DNA of 64,000 bases from Microbacterium sp. LKL04. Lineage in GTDB: Bacteria > Actinomycetota > Actinomycetes > Actinomycetales > Microbacteriaceae. The translations under genes and the position numbers were made by a program. Below the pieces are notes generated by a model. The model saw only the letters and a list, made by a program, of their open reading frames with translations. It did no database searches and had not been told where the DNA came from. Position 1 is the first letter of the stretch, and every line of letters begins with the position of its first letter. Location: contig NZ_LT627736.1 of NCBI RefSeq assembly GCF_900102005.1, forward strand, positions 620,001-684,000, given 5' to 3'. Positions 42,847 through 51,417 of the stretch are shown here, piece by piece.

Positions 42847-43266
42847 ATGTCGTTCGGGGCTGCGGCATCCGCTCGTCGAGGGCGACGGCTCGCCGCTGAC
42901 GCACCTTGTCCCTGCGGCCGGCGGGACTTCGCGTCCTGCTGCGGCCCAGTGCTCGACGGGCGTGCAGCGGAAACACCCGAAGACCTCATGCGTTCGCGGT
43001 ACACGGCGTTCGCGCTCGGCGACGCGCGGCATCTGGTCGACACGTGGTTCCCCGGAACACGGCCGGGCGACCTGACGATCGACCCCGACACAGAATGGAT
43101 GAGGCTCGACATCCAGGGCTCCGACATCGCTCCGGACGGCCGGTCGGGACGGGTGCGCTTCCGGGCGTCATGGCGGGAAGGTGCCGGCGGGGACCTGCAG
43201 ACGATGGAGGAGCACAGTCGCTTCATCCGGCGGGCCGGGCGCTGGTACTACGTCGACGCGCTCTGA
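42847..43266 (+). CDS. YchJ family protein (UPF0225) with N-terminal SEC-C motif
   Basis: 139-residue protein of the UPF0225/YchJ family. The N-terminal zinc-binding SEC-C motif has C21, C23, C31 and C32 in CPCGRRDFASCCGP, followed by the family's PEDLMRSRYTAFALGDARHLVDTW and an NTF2-like domain ending WYYVDAL. Biochemical function is unknown. The ATG has a strong GGGGAGGA upstream. Its end overlaps or abuts the putative rpsA promoter. Confidence 0.9.
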   Translation: MSFGAAASARRGRRLAADAPCPCGRRDFASCCGPVLDGRAAETPEDLMRSRYTAFALGDARHLVDTWFPGTRPGDLTIDPDTEWMRLDIQGSDIAPDGRSGRVRFRASWREGAGGDLQTMEEHSRFIRRAGRWYYVDAL

Positions 43267-43413
43267 TAACATAGAGCGTCGCACGCGTGGCTCATCCGCC
43301 GTGCTCTCGCGACATCGCAACAACAACCACTCTGCTCCGATCGGCTGCCGCGCGTCCTCGCGCGGATGTGCCTCGGGGCCCGATCACAACACCATCCAAG
43401 GACAACCCCCTAC
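43267..43413 (+). promoter_or_regulatory. rpsA promoter and long leader
   Basis: TAACAT (43267-43272) could be the -10 box; a leader of about 130 bases follows, with a possible small hairpin (CGCGCG with CGCGCG near 43350-43365) and an AAGGA sequence at 43398-43402, 12 bases before the ATG. Long leaders on ribosomal protein genes can be sites of autoregulation; this is not shown here. Confidence 0.4.
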
Positions 43414-44865
43414 ATGACTAACGCAACGACCGCCCCGGCCACCAAGCAGGTCGCCATCAACGACATCGGATCTGCTGAGGACTTCCTGGCCGCGGTCGAG
43501 AAGACCCTGAAGTTCTTCAACGACGGAGACCTCATCGAAGGCACCGTCGTGAAGATCGACCGCGACGAGGTCCTCCTCGACGTCGGCTACAAGACCGAGG
43601 GCGTCATCCCCTCGCGTGAGCTCTCGATCAAGCACGACGTCGACCCCAACGAGGTCGTCAACGTCGGCGACCAGGTCGAGGCCCTCGTCCTCCAGAAGGA
43701 GGACAAGGAAGGCCGCCTGATCCTCTCCAAGAAGCGCGCACAGTACGAGCGTGCCTGGGGAGACGTCGAGAAGATCAAGGAGAACGACGGCGTCGTCACC
43801 GGTTCCGTCATCGAGGTCGTCAAGGGTGGCCTCATCGTCGACATCGGCCTCCGCGGCTTCCTGCCCGCGTCGCTCATCGAGCTGCGCCGCGTCCGCGACC
43901 TCACGCCGTACCTCGGTCAGGAGATCGAGGCGAAGATCCTCGAGCTCGACAAGAACCGCAACAACGTCGTCCTCTCGCGCCGCGCTCTGCTCGAGCAGAC
44001 GCAGTCGGAGTCGCGTTCGAACTTCCTCAACAACCTCCACAAGGGTCAGGTCCGCAAGGGCACCGTCTCGTCGATCGTCAACTTCGGTGCGTTCGTCGAC
44101 CTCGGTGGCGTCGACGGTCTCGTCCACGTCTCGGAGCTCTCGTGGAAGCACATCGAGCACGCATCCGAGGTCGTCGAGGTCGGCCAGGAGGTCACCGTCG
44201 AGATCCTCGAGGTCGACCTGGACCGCGAGCGCGTCTCGCTGTCGCTGAAGGCGACGCAGGAGGACCCGTGGCAGGTCTTCGCCCGTACCCACGCAATCGG
44301 TCAGGTTGCTCCGGGCAAGGTCACCAAGCTCGTTCCGTTCGGTGCGTTCGTCCGCGTCGCCGACGGCATCGAGGGCCTCGTGCACATCTCCGAGCTCTCG
44401 GGCAAGCACGTCGAGCTCGCCGAGCAGGTCGTCTCCGTCGGTGAAGAGGTCTTCGTCAAGATCATCGACATCGACCTCGAGCGTCGTCGCATCTCGCTCT
44501 CGCTCAAGCAGGCCAACGAGTCTGTCGACCCCAACGGCACCGAGTTCGACCCGGCGCTCTACGGCATGGTCACCGAGTACGACGAGAACGGCGAGTACAA
44601 GTACCCCGAGGGCTTCGACCCCGAGACCAACCAGTGGAAGGAAGGCTTCGACGAGGCCCGCCTCGCCTGGGAGGCCGAGTACGCCGCTGCTCAGGGTCGC
44701 TGGGAGGCTCACAAGGCCGCTGTCGCCAAGGCTCTCGAGGCCGAGGCCGCCGCTCCGGCCGACTCGGGCTCGTCGTCCTTCTCGTCCGAGGTCTCCGGCG
44801 GCGCCGGCACCCTCGCCGACGACGAGGCGCTGGCTGCTCTCCGCGAGAAGCTGTCCGGTCGCTGA
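43414..44865 (+). CDS. rpsA: 30S ribosomal protein S1
   Basis: 483-residue ribosomal protein with four S1 RNA-binding repeats (about 36-105, 123-188, 209-277 and 294-363), as in Gram-positive S1, and an Ala/Glu-rich C-terminal tail. It helps load structured mRNAs onto the 30S subunit. Key repeats include DLIEGTVVKIDRDEVLLDVG and GTVSSIVNFGAFVDLGG. The ATG at 43414 is used; a longer in-frame extension begins in the leader and lacks similarity to S1. A hairpin terminator follows. Confidence 0.97.
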   Translation: MTNATTAPATKQVAINDIGSAEDFLAAVEKTLKFFNDGDLIEGTVVKIDRDEVLLDVGYKTEGVIPSRELSIKHDVDPNEVVNVGDQVEALVLQKEDKEGRLILSKKRAQYERAWGDVEKIKENDGVVTGSVIEVVKGGLIVDIGLRGFLPASLIELRRVRDLTPYLGQEIEAKILELDKNRNNVVLSRRALLEQTQSESRSNFLNNLHKGQVRKGTVSSIVNFGAFVDLGGVDGLVHVSELSWKHIEHASEVVEVGQEVTVEILEVDLDRERVSLSLKATQEDPWQVFARTHAIGQVAPGKVTKLVPFGAFVRVADGIEGLVHISELSGKHVELAEQVVSVGEEVFVKIIDIDLERRRISLSLKQANESVDPNGTEFDPALYGMVTEYDENGEYKYPEGFDPETNQWKEGFDEARLAWEAEYAAAQGRWEAHKAAVAKALEAEAAAPADSGSSSFSSEVSGGAGTLADDEALAALREKLSGR

Positions 44866-44882
44866 TCGACACGCACCTGAAT

Positions 44883-44915
44883 CGAGGGGTCGGAGCCATG
44901 TGCTCCGGCCCCTCG
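44883..44915 (+). terminator. Terminator after rpsA
   Basis: 14-bp stem with one G-U pair (44883-44896 with 44902-44915) and a CATGT loop, 17 bases after the rpsA stop. Confidence 0.85.
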
Positions 44916-44954
44916 GTCGTTGTACCGACGGATGCCGACGGCCCCGGCTCCCGG

Positions 44955-44960
44955 TAACGT
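44955..44960 (+). promoter_or_regulatory. -10 box of the histidine kinase gene
   Basis: TAACGT 6 bases before the GTG at 44967; leaderless spacing. Confidence 0.4.
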
Positions 44961-44966
44961 GCAGGT

Positions 44967-46679
44967 GTGGCGCATGAGAACGAGGGATCGACCGCAGATC
45001 GATCGTCGTCCGATCGGGCGGGGACGCGCATGCACCGACTCTTCGACGCCCCCCTGCGTCAGCTGCCGCTGACCGAACTGCGCGACCGTGTGGCCGCCAA
45101 CAACCAGCTCCTCCTCACGGCGATCGTGGCGGCGATCTTCCTGTCGGGAATCCCCAGCGGGTGGCTCGCCCAAGCTCCGCAGTTCGCGCCCGGCGTCGTC
45201 ATCGTCGTCGTCGCTGCCGTCGCGAGTCTCGCCGTCCCCTGGTCACGCCTGCACCCGTCCTGGGTCGCCGTCATCCCACTCCTCGACATCGTCGCGATCG
45301 GGCTCATGCGCACGTCCGATGTCCCGGGCATCGGCCTCCTCTGGGCGTTCCCGACGATGTGGCTGTCCTCGATGGGCCGACTCTGGTTCATCGTCGCGTG
45401 CGTCGGATCGATCGGTTCGTACTGGATCTCTCTACTCTTCGTGCCCGATTTCCAGCTCACATGGGCGGTCATCGTCCTCCCGGCCGTCGTCATCGCGATC
45501 GGGGCATCCACCTACAACTCGACGCGTCGCTTCCTCGCACAGCGTGCCCTGCTCGATCGCCAGGCGGAGCGTCTGACGGCGGCGCTGCGTCACGCGAGTC
45601 GGCAGGAACAGCTGCTGACGGAGGTGCTCGACACCGTCGATTTCGGAGTCCTCCGCGTGGGTCCCGACGGCGAGATCACCTTCGTCAATGACGCGCTCGG
45701 TCGATTCCAGCAGCGCATCCCCGGATTCGGCAGGTCTGACGGCAGCGAACAGATCTTCGCCGCCGACGGGGAGACGCCGCTGGCCACCGCGGACCGTCCG
45801 CTGTCCCGCATCATCCGGGGGGAGACCTTCAGCGACGTCGTCGTCTGGTACGCCGTCTCGGACTCCCGGCGCGCGGCACTCAGTCTGACGGCGCGCCGGA
45901 TGCGGGATGCCGACGGCGATCCGGCGGGGGTGGTCCTCGTCGCGCGCGACGTGACCGACGAGCGTACGGCGCTCAAAGCCCGGGACAGCCTGGTCGCGTC
46001 GGTCTCGCACGAGTTGCGGACACCGCTCACGTCGATCCTCGGCTACCTGGAGCTGGTCCTCGACACGGAGGACCTCCCCGAGACGGTGCACCGGCAGGTG
46101 GATGTGGCCTACCGCAACAGCGAGCGGCTGCTCGGCATCGTGTCCGGCATACTCGCGGCATCCACGGCATCGCGCATGTCGGCCGAAGTGACGATCTCGC
46201 CAGTGATGCATGACCTGGGGTCCGTCGTTCGGGCATCGGCATCCGACCTCACGCCGATCGCCCGCGAGCGGGCGATCCGTATCGACGTCGAAGACATCCT
46301 GGAAACCCCGGCCTTCGTCGACCCCGCCAGGATCCGTCAGGTCGCCGACAATCTCATCAGCAACGCCATCAAGTTCAACCGAGACGGCGGCTCGATCACG
46401 CTCAGCAGCTCCACGGACGGTGACGTCTCGTGGTTCTTCGTCCGCGACACCGGGATCGGGCTGACTCCGGAGGACCAGGATCGACTGTTCGAACGGTTCT
46501 TCCGAGCGGAGTCCGGCGTCGCGGGAACCGGGCTGGGGCTCGCCATCAGCCGGGAGATCGTTCGCGCTCACGGCGGCGACATCACCGTGACCTCGACGAA
46601 GGGCAAGGGCACGACGTTCATGGTCCGTCTGCCCGCCCGGGCGGCCGTCACGAGTCCTGTCGAGGAGGGCGACCGGTGA
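44967..46679 (+). CDS. Membrane sensor histidine kinase with PAS domain
   Basis: 570-residue sensor kinase. Five or six membrane helices (about 46-180) are followed by a PAS domain (about 215-330, ending [14 protein letters not shown]), then the HisKA phospho-acceptor with H348 in [19 protein letters not shown] and an ATPase domain with the N box [15 protein letters not shown]1 DTGIGL and G2 GTGLGLAI. All catalytic boxes are intact. No response regulator gene is in the window. The stop overlaps the GTG of the following membrane protein (GTGA), so the two are translationally coupled. The signal sensed is unknown. Confidence 0.93.
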   Translation: MAHENEGSTADRSSSDRAGTRMHRLFDAPLRQLPLTELRDRVAANNQLLLTAIVAAIFLSGIPSGWLAQAPQFAPGVVIVVVAAVASLAVPWSRLHPSWVAVIPLLDIVAIGLMRTSDVPGIGLLWAFPTMWLSSMGRLWFIVACVGSIGSYWISLLFVPDFQLTWAVIVLPAVVIAIGASTYNSTRRFLAQRALLDRQAERLTAALRHASRQEQLLTEVLDTVDFGVLRVGPDGEITFVNDALGRFQQRIPGFGRSDGSEQIFAADGETPLATADRPLSRIIRGETFSDVVVWYAVSDSRRAALSLTARRMRDADGDPAGVVLVARDVTDERTALKARDSLVASVSHELRTPLTSILGYLELVLDTEDLPETVHRQVDVAYRNSERLLGIVSGILAASTASRMSAEVTISPVMHDLGSVVRASASDLTPIARERAIRIDVEDILETPAFVDPARIRQVADNLISNAIKFNRDGGSITLSSSTDGDVSWFFVRDTGIGLTPEDQDRLFERFFRAESGVAGTGLGLAISREIVRAHGGDITVTSTKGKGTTFMVRLPARAAVTSPVEEGDR

Positions 46680-47863
46680 CGCTCGATCTGTTCTCGGTGA
46701 CCGTGATGACGGCCCTCGTCGCCTTCGTCGCAACGGGCATCTTCGTCGTAGAGACGTTGCGTCGCCGCGACGCCGGCGCGGGGCGACTCTGGGCGGTCGC
46801 GTACCTGTGCGGTACGGCGACGACCTTCGCCTACATCTCCTGGGCGGCGGGCATCGGGGGAGCGGTCGCGATCGCCATCGGCAACTCCGCCTTCGCGCTC
46901 ACCCCTGCCTTCATATGGCTGGGGAACCGCCGCTTCAACGACCGCCCCATCGGCTGGTCCTCGGTGATCGTCGGTGTCCTCGCCGTGTTCACGTTCGTCG
47001 CCGCCGTGATCCGTGTCCCGGTCGAGGGCTCCTGGGGCGGATGGGTGGTCATGGCTGCCACCATCGTGGTGTTCTTCCTCGCAGGCGGGTGGGAGGCGAC
47101 GCGTCGCCCCATGGGCCGGATCGGCAACGCCCACCTGCTGTCCGCGGTCCTGTTCGCCGGAGCCGCCTTCTACGGCGCTCGTCTGGCGGCCTTCGTCCTC
47201 GACGGTCCTGAGGGAACCTTCTTCGTGACCTGGTTCGGTTCCATCTCGGCCAACATCGCAACCGTCGTCCTGACCATGGTCGCCGTCGTGGTCACCTCCA
47301 TCCTGAGAGCGAACAAAAGCGCGACCCAGCGGTATGAGTGGCTCGGCGAGAACGGCGTCGCGGCCGACGGGATCATGCTCGGGCGCACCTACCGTGACGC
47401 GCTCCGGGACATGACCGAACGCGCCGGATGGCGTCGAGAGCTCGTCAGCGTGATCATCGTCCACGTCGACGGCTTGGACGAGATGGCGGCCGCCTTCGGG
47501 TCGGATGCCGCGGATGAGCTCGCGGCTCAGTGGCGCCGCTCCGTCCGACGCCACGCCCCCGCCTCCGCCTTCGTGGGGGAGGACGGTGACTCCACGCTCG
47601 CCGTGTGCGGCGTGGCGACGACCGCCGCCGACGCGCGGCGGCAGGGCGCGGCGATCTACCGCGGATGCATCGACGATCTCGCGGACAACCCGACGGGGCT
47701 TCTCCCGGTCGTCGGGATCGGAGTCGGACTGACGGAGACCGTCGGCTACGACCCGACCGTCCTGATGAACGCCGCTCGCGGAGCGGCCATCCGCGCATCG
47801 CGGAGCCTGGAGGCATCCGTCCTCTTCGGCGGACTCGAGGAAGCGCGCTCGCACCTGACCTGA
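46676..47863 (+). CDS. Membrane protein with a degenerate GGDEF-like domain
   Basis: 395-residue protein. Seven membrane helices span about residues 6-207, followed by a short linker and a C-terminal domain (about 220-390) with the fold pattern of a diguanylate cyclase: [19 protein letters not shown] matches the first strand and helix, but the signature loop reads GEDGD (301-305) in place of GGDEF. Cyclase activity is therefore doubtful; it may bind nucleotide or act as a partner domain. The GTG at 46676 overlaps the kinase stop by 4 bases. The assignment as GGDEF-like is an inference from pattern, not a search. Confidence 0.75.
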   Translation: MTLDLFSVTVMTALVAFVATGIFVVETLRRRDAGAGRLWAVAYLCGTATTFAYISWAAGIGGAVAIAIGNSAFALTPAFIWLGNRRFNDRPIGWSSVIVGVLAVFTFVAAVIRVPVEGSWGGWVVMAATIVVFFLAGGWEATRRPMGRIGNAHLLSAVLFAGAAFYGARLAAFVLDGPEGTFFVTWFGSISANIATVVLTMVAVVVTSILRANKSATQRYEWLGENGVAADGIMLGRTYRDALRDMTERAGWRRELVSVIIVHVDGLDEMAAAFGSDAADELAAQWRRSVRRHAPASAFVGEDGDSTLAVCGVATTAADARRQGAAIYRGCIDDLADNPTGLLPVVGIGVGLTETVGYDPTVLMNAARGAAIRASRSLEASVLFGGLEEARSHLT

Positions 47864-47886
47864 TCGAGCCGTGGCATCCTCGGAGA

Positions 47887-48483
47887 GTGCCTCTCATCGC
47901 GCTGACCGGCGGAATCGCCTCGGGGAAGTCCACCATCGCCCGCCGGCTGGCCGAACACGGCGCCGTGATCGTGGACGCCGACGCGCTCGTCCGTGAAGTG
48001 CAGCAGCCCGGTTCACCGGTCCTCGACGCGATCGCCGCCGAGTTCGGAGACGACCTGCTCACGCCGCACGGCGAGCTCGATCGCCGCGGCCTCGCGTCAC
48101 GGGTGTTCGGCGATCCGGATGCCGTCGGCCGTCTCAACGCGATCGTCCATCCTGCCGTGCGCGCTGAGTCCGCCCGCCGATTCCAGATGGCATTCGACGC
48201 GGATCCCGACGCGGTCGTCGTCTACGACGTGCCGCTCCTGCTGGAGGCTCGGGCGGCGGACCCGTGGGAGCTGATCGTCGTCGCACACGCCCCGGCGGCC
48301 CTCCGCAGGGAGCGACTCGTCTCGCTGCGCGGGATGACACCCGAGGACGCCGACGCCCGGATGGCGGCCCAGGTCGACGACGCGCGCCGGCTCGCGATCG
48401 CCGACGTCGTGATCGATACGGCCGGCACGCTCGACCAGACGCTCGCGCAGACCGACGACCTCTGGACCCGACTCGCGGCCTGA
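47887..48483 (+). CDS. coaE: Dephospho-CoA kinase
   Basis: 198-residue P-loop kinase for the last step of coenzyme A synthesis. The Walker A sequence GGIASGKST is at residues 8-16, with [24 protein letters not shown] and the Arg-rich [21 protein letters not shown] lid that fit CoaE. The GTG at 47887 gives the standard N-terminus; a longer frame runs into the preceding gene. Its position just before uvrB is common in actinobacteria. Confidence 0.95.
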   Translation: MPLIALTGGIASGKSTIARRLAEHGAVIVDADALVREVQQPGSPVLDAIAAEFGDDLLTPHGELDRRGLASRVFGDPDAVGRLNAIVHPAVRAESARRFQMAFDADPDAVVVYDVPLLLEARAADPWELIVVAHAPAALRRERLVSLRGMTPEDADARMAAQVDDARRLAIADVVIDTAGTLDQTLAQTDDLWTRLAA

Positions 48484-48536
48484 CTTCCGATCCCACGCCG
48501 ACGGCGAACGCCGGAGCCGGTGTCGGAGGCCCGGCC

Positions 48537-48542
48537 TACGCT
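48537..48542 (+). promoter_or_regulatory. -10 box of uvrB
   Basis: TACGCT 6 bases before the uvrB ATG. No LexA-box was recognised in the 65-base gap. Confidence 0.45.
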
Positions 48543-48548
48543 GGATTC

Positions 48549-50630
48549 ATGCAGACCACGCGATCCGTCCGGCCGTTCGAGGTCATCAGCGAATACGTCC
48601 CGAGCGGCGACCAGCCGCAGGCGATCGCCGATCTCGCCGCGCGCATCAATGCGGGTGAGACCGACGTCGTCCTGCTCGGTGCCACGGGTACCGGCAAGTC
48701 CGCGACGACGGCGTGGCTCATCGAACAGGTGCAGCGGCCGACCCTCGTGATGGCGCACAACAAGACGCTGGCGGCCCAGCTCGCGAACGAGTTCCGCGAC
48801 CTCCTGCCGAACAACGCGGTCGAGTACTTCGTCAGCTACTACGACTACTACCAGCCCGAGGCGTACGTCCCGCAGACGGACACCTTCATCGAGAAGGACT
48901 CCTCGATCAACGCCGAGGTCGAGCGCCTGCGCCACTCAACGACCAATTCGCTGCTGAGCCGGCGCGACGTGGTCGTTGTGTCGACCGTCTCGTGCATCTA
49001 CGGCCTCGGTGCTCCCGAGGAGTACCTCCGCGCGATGGTCGCGCTGCAGGTGGGGGAGCGGTACGACCGCGACGCCCTCATCCGCAAGTTCATCGCGATG
49101 CAGTACAACCGCAACGACGTCGACTTCTCGCGCGGAAACTTCCGCGTGCGCGGCGACACCATCGAGATCATCCCGGTGTACGAGGAGTTCGCCGTGCGGA
49201 TCGAGCTCTTCGGCGACGAGATCGAAGCGCTGTACATGCTGCATCCGCTCACCGGCGACGTGGTGCAGAAGCTCGAGAGTGTGCCCATCTTCCCGGCATC
49301 CCACTACGTCGCGGGTACCGAGACCGTCCAGCGCGCCATCGGCACCATCGAGCACGAGCTCGAGGAGCGACTGAAGGAGTTCGAGTCGCAGGGCAAGCTC
49401 CTCGAGGCGCAGCGCCTGCGCATGCGCACGACGTTCGACCTCGAGATGCTGCAGCAGCTCGGGTTCTGCTCGGGCATCGAGAACTACTCCCGCCACCTCG
49501 ATGGACGGATGCCGGGGGAGGCCCCGCACACGCTCCTCGACTTCTTCCCCGACGACTTCCTGCTCGTGATCGACGAATCGCACGTGACCGTGCCGCAGAT
49601 CGGTGCCATGTACGAGGGGGATGCCTCCCGCAAGCGCACGCTCGTCGACCACGGGTTCCGGCTGCCGAGCGCGATGGACAACCGTCCATTGCGCTTCGAC
49701 GAGTTCAAGCAGCGGATCGGTCAGAGCGTCTACCTGTCCGCGACGCCGGGGAAGTACGAGATGGGGATCGCCGACGGCGTGGTCGAGCAGATCATCCGTC
49801 CGACGGGCCTGATCGACCCGGAGATCATCGTCAAGCCGTCGAAGGGACAGATCGACGACCTGCTCGAGGAGATCCGCATCCGCGTCGACAAGGACGAGCG
49901 CATCCTCGTGACGACCCTCACGAAGAAGATGGCCGAAGAGCTCACCGACTTCCTCGGCGAGCACGGAGTGCGGGTGCGCTACCTGCATTCGGACGTCGAC
50001 ACGCTCCGCCGTGTCGAGCTGTTGACCGAGCTCCGTCAGGGCGTCTATGACGTTCTGGTCGGCATCAACCTCCTGCGCGAGGGTCTCGACCTTCCGGAGG
50101 TGTCGCTCGTGGCCATTCTGGATGCCGACAAGGAGGGCTTCCTGCGGTCCGGGACCTCTCTCATCCAGACGATCGGTCGTGCCGCCCGAAACGTGTCGGG
50201 TGAGGTGCACATGTACGCCGACAAGATCACCGACTCGATGGCCGCGGCCATCGAGGAGACCGAGCGCCGTCGCGAGAAGCAGATCGCGTACAACCTCGAG
50301 CACGGCATCGATCCGCAGCCGCTGCGGAAGAAGATCGCCGACATCACCGATGCCCTCGCCCGCGAGGCGAGCGACACGCGCGACATGATGGACAGCCGCG
50401 GCAAGGGCAAGACGAAGTCGGGCAAGGGAAAGAGCCCGACACCGCAGCTTCGGCGCGAAGGCATCGCGGCGGAGGGGGCGAACCAGCTCGAGGCGACCAT
50501 CGAAGACCTCACCCGGCAGATGCTCGCGGCGGCCGATGAGCTCAAGTTCGAGCTCGCGGGTCGACTTCGCGACGAGGTCCAGGACCTCAAGAAGGAGCTG
50601 CGAGCGATGGAGCGCGCCGGTCACGCCTGA
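48549..50630 (+). CDS. uvrB: Excinuclease ABC subunit B
   Basis: 693-residue damage-verifying helicase of nucleotide excision repair. Walker A is GATGTGKS (44-51); the beta-hairpin that clamps DNA is [25 protein letters not shown] (about 92-112); helicase motifs include [15 protein letters not shown] and QTIGRAARN. The C-terminal UVR motif ([22 protein letters not shown] to [11 protein letters not shown]) binds UvrC. The ATG at 48549 is used; the longer frame overlaps coaE. Confidence 0.98.
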   Translation: MQTTRSVRPFEVISEYVPSGDQPQAIADLAARINAGETDVVLLGATGTGKSATTAWLIEQVQRPTLVMAHNKTLAAQLANEFRDLLPNNAVEYFVSYYDYYQPEAYVPQTDTFIEKDSSINAEVERLRHSTTNSLLSRRDVVVVSTVSCIYGLGAPEEYLRAMVALQVGERYDRDALIRKFIAMQYNRNDVDFSRGNFRVRGDTIEIIPVYEEFAVRIELFGDEIEALYMLHPLTGDVVQKLESVPIFPASHYVAGTETVQRAIGTIEHELEERLKEFESQGKLLEAQRLRMRTTFDLEMLQQLGFCSGIENYSRHLDGRMPGEAPHTLLDFFPDDFLLVIDESHVTVPQIGAMYEGDASRKRTLVDHGFRLPSAMDNRPLRFDEFKQRIGQSVYLSATPGKYEMGIADGVVEQIIRPTGLIDPEIIVKPSKGQIDDLLEEIRIRVDKDERILVTTLTKKMAEELTDFLGEHGVRVRYLHSDVDTLRRVELLTELRQGVYDVLVGINLLREGLDLPEVSLVAILDADKEGFLRSGTSLIQTIGRAARNVSGEVHMYADKITDSMAAAIEETERRREKQIAYNLEHGIDPQPLRKKIADITDALAREASDTRDMMDSRGKGKTKSGKGKSPTPQLRREGIAAEGANQLEATIEDLTRQMLAAADELKFELAGRLRDEVQDLKKELRAMERAGHA

Positions 50631-50645
50631 CCGGGTCCACGCCGG

Positions 50646-50882
50646 TCAGGGGCAGTGCATGAGCGGGCGTTCGCCGGAGCGGTCGAACGTGTGCTGCGAC
50701 ATCGGCCGGCCGCACAGGGGGCAGGCACGCTCCGTGCGGACCGGCTCCGGCTCGGTGTCATAGGGTCCGACGGAGGCGGGGCCGGCGTAGCGGATGAGGC
50801 GGCTGTTCCACCACGTGTAGAAGCCGCCGGCTGCACGGATCCGCTGACGGAGTGGGGGTCGTTGTTCCCGTTCCTCATCCAT
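50646..50882 (-). CDS. Small Cys-rich protein, possible zinc-binding
   Basis: 78-residue protein I do not assign to a named family. The N-terminal half is basic and aromatic (RIRAAGGFYTWWNSRLIRYAG); the C-terminal half has CPLCGRP and a final HC pair (LMHCP), which could bind one zinc ion. The ATG at 50882 lies 7 bases after a minus-strand TACACT box, so a leaderless transcript is likely; an ATG two codons earlier (50888) falls inside that spacing. It is divergent from the OhrR-like gene and shares its operator region. Confidence 0.7.
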   Translation of the reverse strand: MDEEREQRPPLRQRIRAAGGFYTWWNSRLIRYAGPASVGPYDTEPEPVRTERACPLCGRPMSQHTFDRSGERPLMHCP

Positions 50883-50887
50883 AATCA

Positions 50888-50899
50888 TTAGTGTACTAA
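50888..50899. promoter_or_regulatory. Likely OhrR/MarR operator overlapping a -10 box
   Basis: TTAGT-GT-ACTAA inverted repeat in the divergent gap, AT-rich against a GC-rich background. It overlaps the minus-strand -10 box TACACT (50890-50895) of the small Cys-rich gene and lies 24 bases before the regulator ATG at 50923. MarR/OhrR proteins usually bind such palindromes to repress themselves and a divergent gene. Confidence 0.6.
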
Positions 50900-50922
50900 C
50901 TATTAGCGAAGTGAGGATCGGG

Positions 50923-51363
50923 ATGAACGAAGACGCGCTGAAGCTGGAGAGCCAGCTCTGCTTCGCGATCGTGACGGCGGCACGCAACGTCGTCTCCATC
51001 TACCGGCCGATCCTCGACCCCCTCGGGCTCACCCACCCGCAGTACCTGGTGATGCTCGCCCTCTGGGAGAGGGACCCGCAGTCTCTGAGCGAGCTGGCAT
51101 CCGCCCTCGCCGTGGAGCCCGCGAGTCTCTCGCCGACGATCAAGCGCCTGGAGTCGCAGGGACGAGTGGTCCGCCGACGTCGCGCGGCCGACGAGCGCGT
51201 CCTCGACATCGAGCTGACCGACGACGGGCGCGCGCTTCGCGAGCTCGCCCTCGACGTGCCTCGGCAGGTCATGGAACGTGTCGGGCTCGGCGTCGACGAC
51301 GTCGCACGTCTTCGGGATGGCCTGCAGCCGTTCGCCGGCGGGCGTGCGACCGTAACGGACTGA
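50923..51363 (+). CDS. OhrR-like MarR family regulator
   Basis: 146-residue winged-helix regulator. The N-terminus ESQLCFAIVTAARNVVSIYRPILDPLGLTHPQYLVMLALWE matches the one-Cys organic-hydroperoxide sensor OhrR, with the reactive Cys as C13; the wing contains RRRRAADERVLDIELTDDG. Oxidation of this Cys releases OhrR from DNA. The usual target, ohr, is not in the window; the divergent gene is the small Cys-rich protein. ATG 50923 with GTGAGGA upstream is preferred over an in-frame GTG at 50911. Confidence 0.85.
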   Translation: MNEDALKLESQLCFAIVTAARNVVSIYRPILDPLGLTHPQYLVMLALWERDPQSLSELASALAVEPASLSPTIKRLESQGRVVRRRRAADERVLDIELTDDGRALRELALDVPRQVMERVGLGVDDVARLRDGLQPFAGGRATVTD

Positions 51364-51405
51364 TCGCCCGGAGCGAAGACCGGAGCCCGTGTCGGTGGCC
51401 CAACC

Positions 51406-51411
51406 TAGGAT
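51406..51411 (+). promoter_or_regulatory. -10 box of uvrA
   Basis: TAGGAT 6 bases before the uvrA GTG; leaderless spacing. Confidence 0.5.
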
Positions 51412-51417
51412 TGACCG

